A stretch of 6,081 nt of DNA, from the NCBI GenBank assembly GCA_934177555.1, contig CAKPPL010000073.1, positions 1 to 6,081 of the forward strand. The letters are read 5' to 3'. Positions 6,037 to 6,081 of the stretch are shown here, piece after piece; the first letter of the stretch is position 1, and the number at the start of each line of letters is the position of its first letter. Below the pieces are notes generated by a model that saw nothing but the letters and a program-made list of their open reading frames with translations, was not told the origin of the DNA and searched no databases. The DNA comes from an uncultured Clostridia bacterium (GTDB lineage Bacteria; Bacillota; Clostridia; TANB77; CAG-508). The position numbers were made by a program, and so were the translations under genes.

Positions 6037-6081
6037 ATGGTAGAAAAAGATTTTATAAAATCAAGTAGTGATGGATTAAAT
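6037..6081 (+). CDS. Start of a downstream gene, cut by the window edge; possibly an alpha/beta hydrolase
   Basis: ATG 6037 follows GTGAGG (6026-6031) at 5 nt and opens a frame that stays open to the edge, encoding MVEKDFIKSSSDGLN. An 'I-x-S-S-D-G' segment near the N-terminus is common in lysophospholipase-type alpha/beta hydrolases, which would suit a lipid-related operon with oleate hydratase 26 bp upstream. Fifteen residues are too few for a firm family call. There is no terminator in the gap, so cotranscription with the hydratase is likely. Confidence 0.5.
   Translation, partial: MVEKDFIKSSSDGLN

Noticed and set aside
1..6081. Alternative genetic code with TGA as tryptophan (Mollicutes-like, given the AT richness)
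   Set aside because: Tryptophans at conserved positions in Tag and oleate hydratase are TGG, and no long gene needs TGA to be read through.
1..6081. CRISPR array, tRNA/rRNA, insertion sequence or phage attachment site
   Set aside because: No spaced direct repeats, cloverleaf-like segments, transposase or integrase motifs, or terminal inverted repeats were seen.

Overview
The window is very AT-rich and gene-dense, with every supportable gene on the + strand. Genes use AGGAGG-like ribosome binding sites and sigma70/SigA-type promoters, and tryptophan is coded by TGG. This points to a low-GC Firmicute, probably a gut-associated Clostridia or Bacilli lineage. That is inferred from composition and protein flavour; no marker gene fixes the species.

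Layout. Positions 1-98 are the last codons of a gene that looks like the DUF84 inosine/xanthosine triphosphatase family, apparently ending early at a run of seven T's. A promoter with an extended -10 (TATAAT at 167-172) precedes an unrecognised three-helix membrane protein with a tyrosine-rich acidic tail (212-751). Positions 739-852 hold what looks like the remnant of a GNAT acetyltransferase. A short Ppx/GppA-like phosphatase (886-1776) is followed one base later by a two-domain protein, inorganic pyrophosphatase plus bleomycin-resistance-like VOC domain (1778-2503). After a 56-bp gap comes a second two-domain protein, 3-methyladenine DNA glycosylase I (Tag) plus a NadR-like nucleotidyltransferase (2560-3564). 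A TetR-family regulator (3575-4141) follows ten bases later. A 93-bp intergenic region with a good promoter and a perfect inverted repeat over the -10 leads into a full-length oleate hydratase (4235-6010). The first codons of another gene (6037 onward) run off the end.

How the genes may work together. The first half has a phosphate and nucleotide-maintenance theme: a DUF84-like NTPase and an NMN-adenylyltransferase-like domain would both release pyrophosphate, a pyrophosphatase would remove it, and a Ppx/GppA-like enzyme would act on polyphosphate or (p)ppGpp. The second half looks like a fatty-acid detoxification unit: a TetR repressor candidate beside oleate hydratase, with a candidate operator in the promoter. 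The most notable items are the two domain fusions (PPase-VOC and Tag-NMNAT) encoded back to back. No CRISPR array, rRNA, tRNA, insertion sequence or phage gene was seen.
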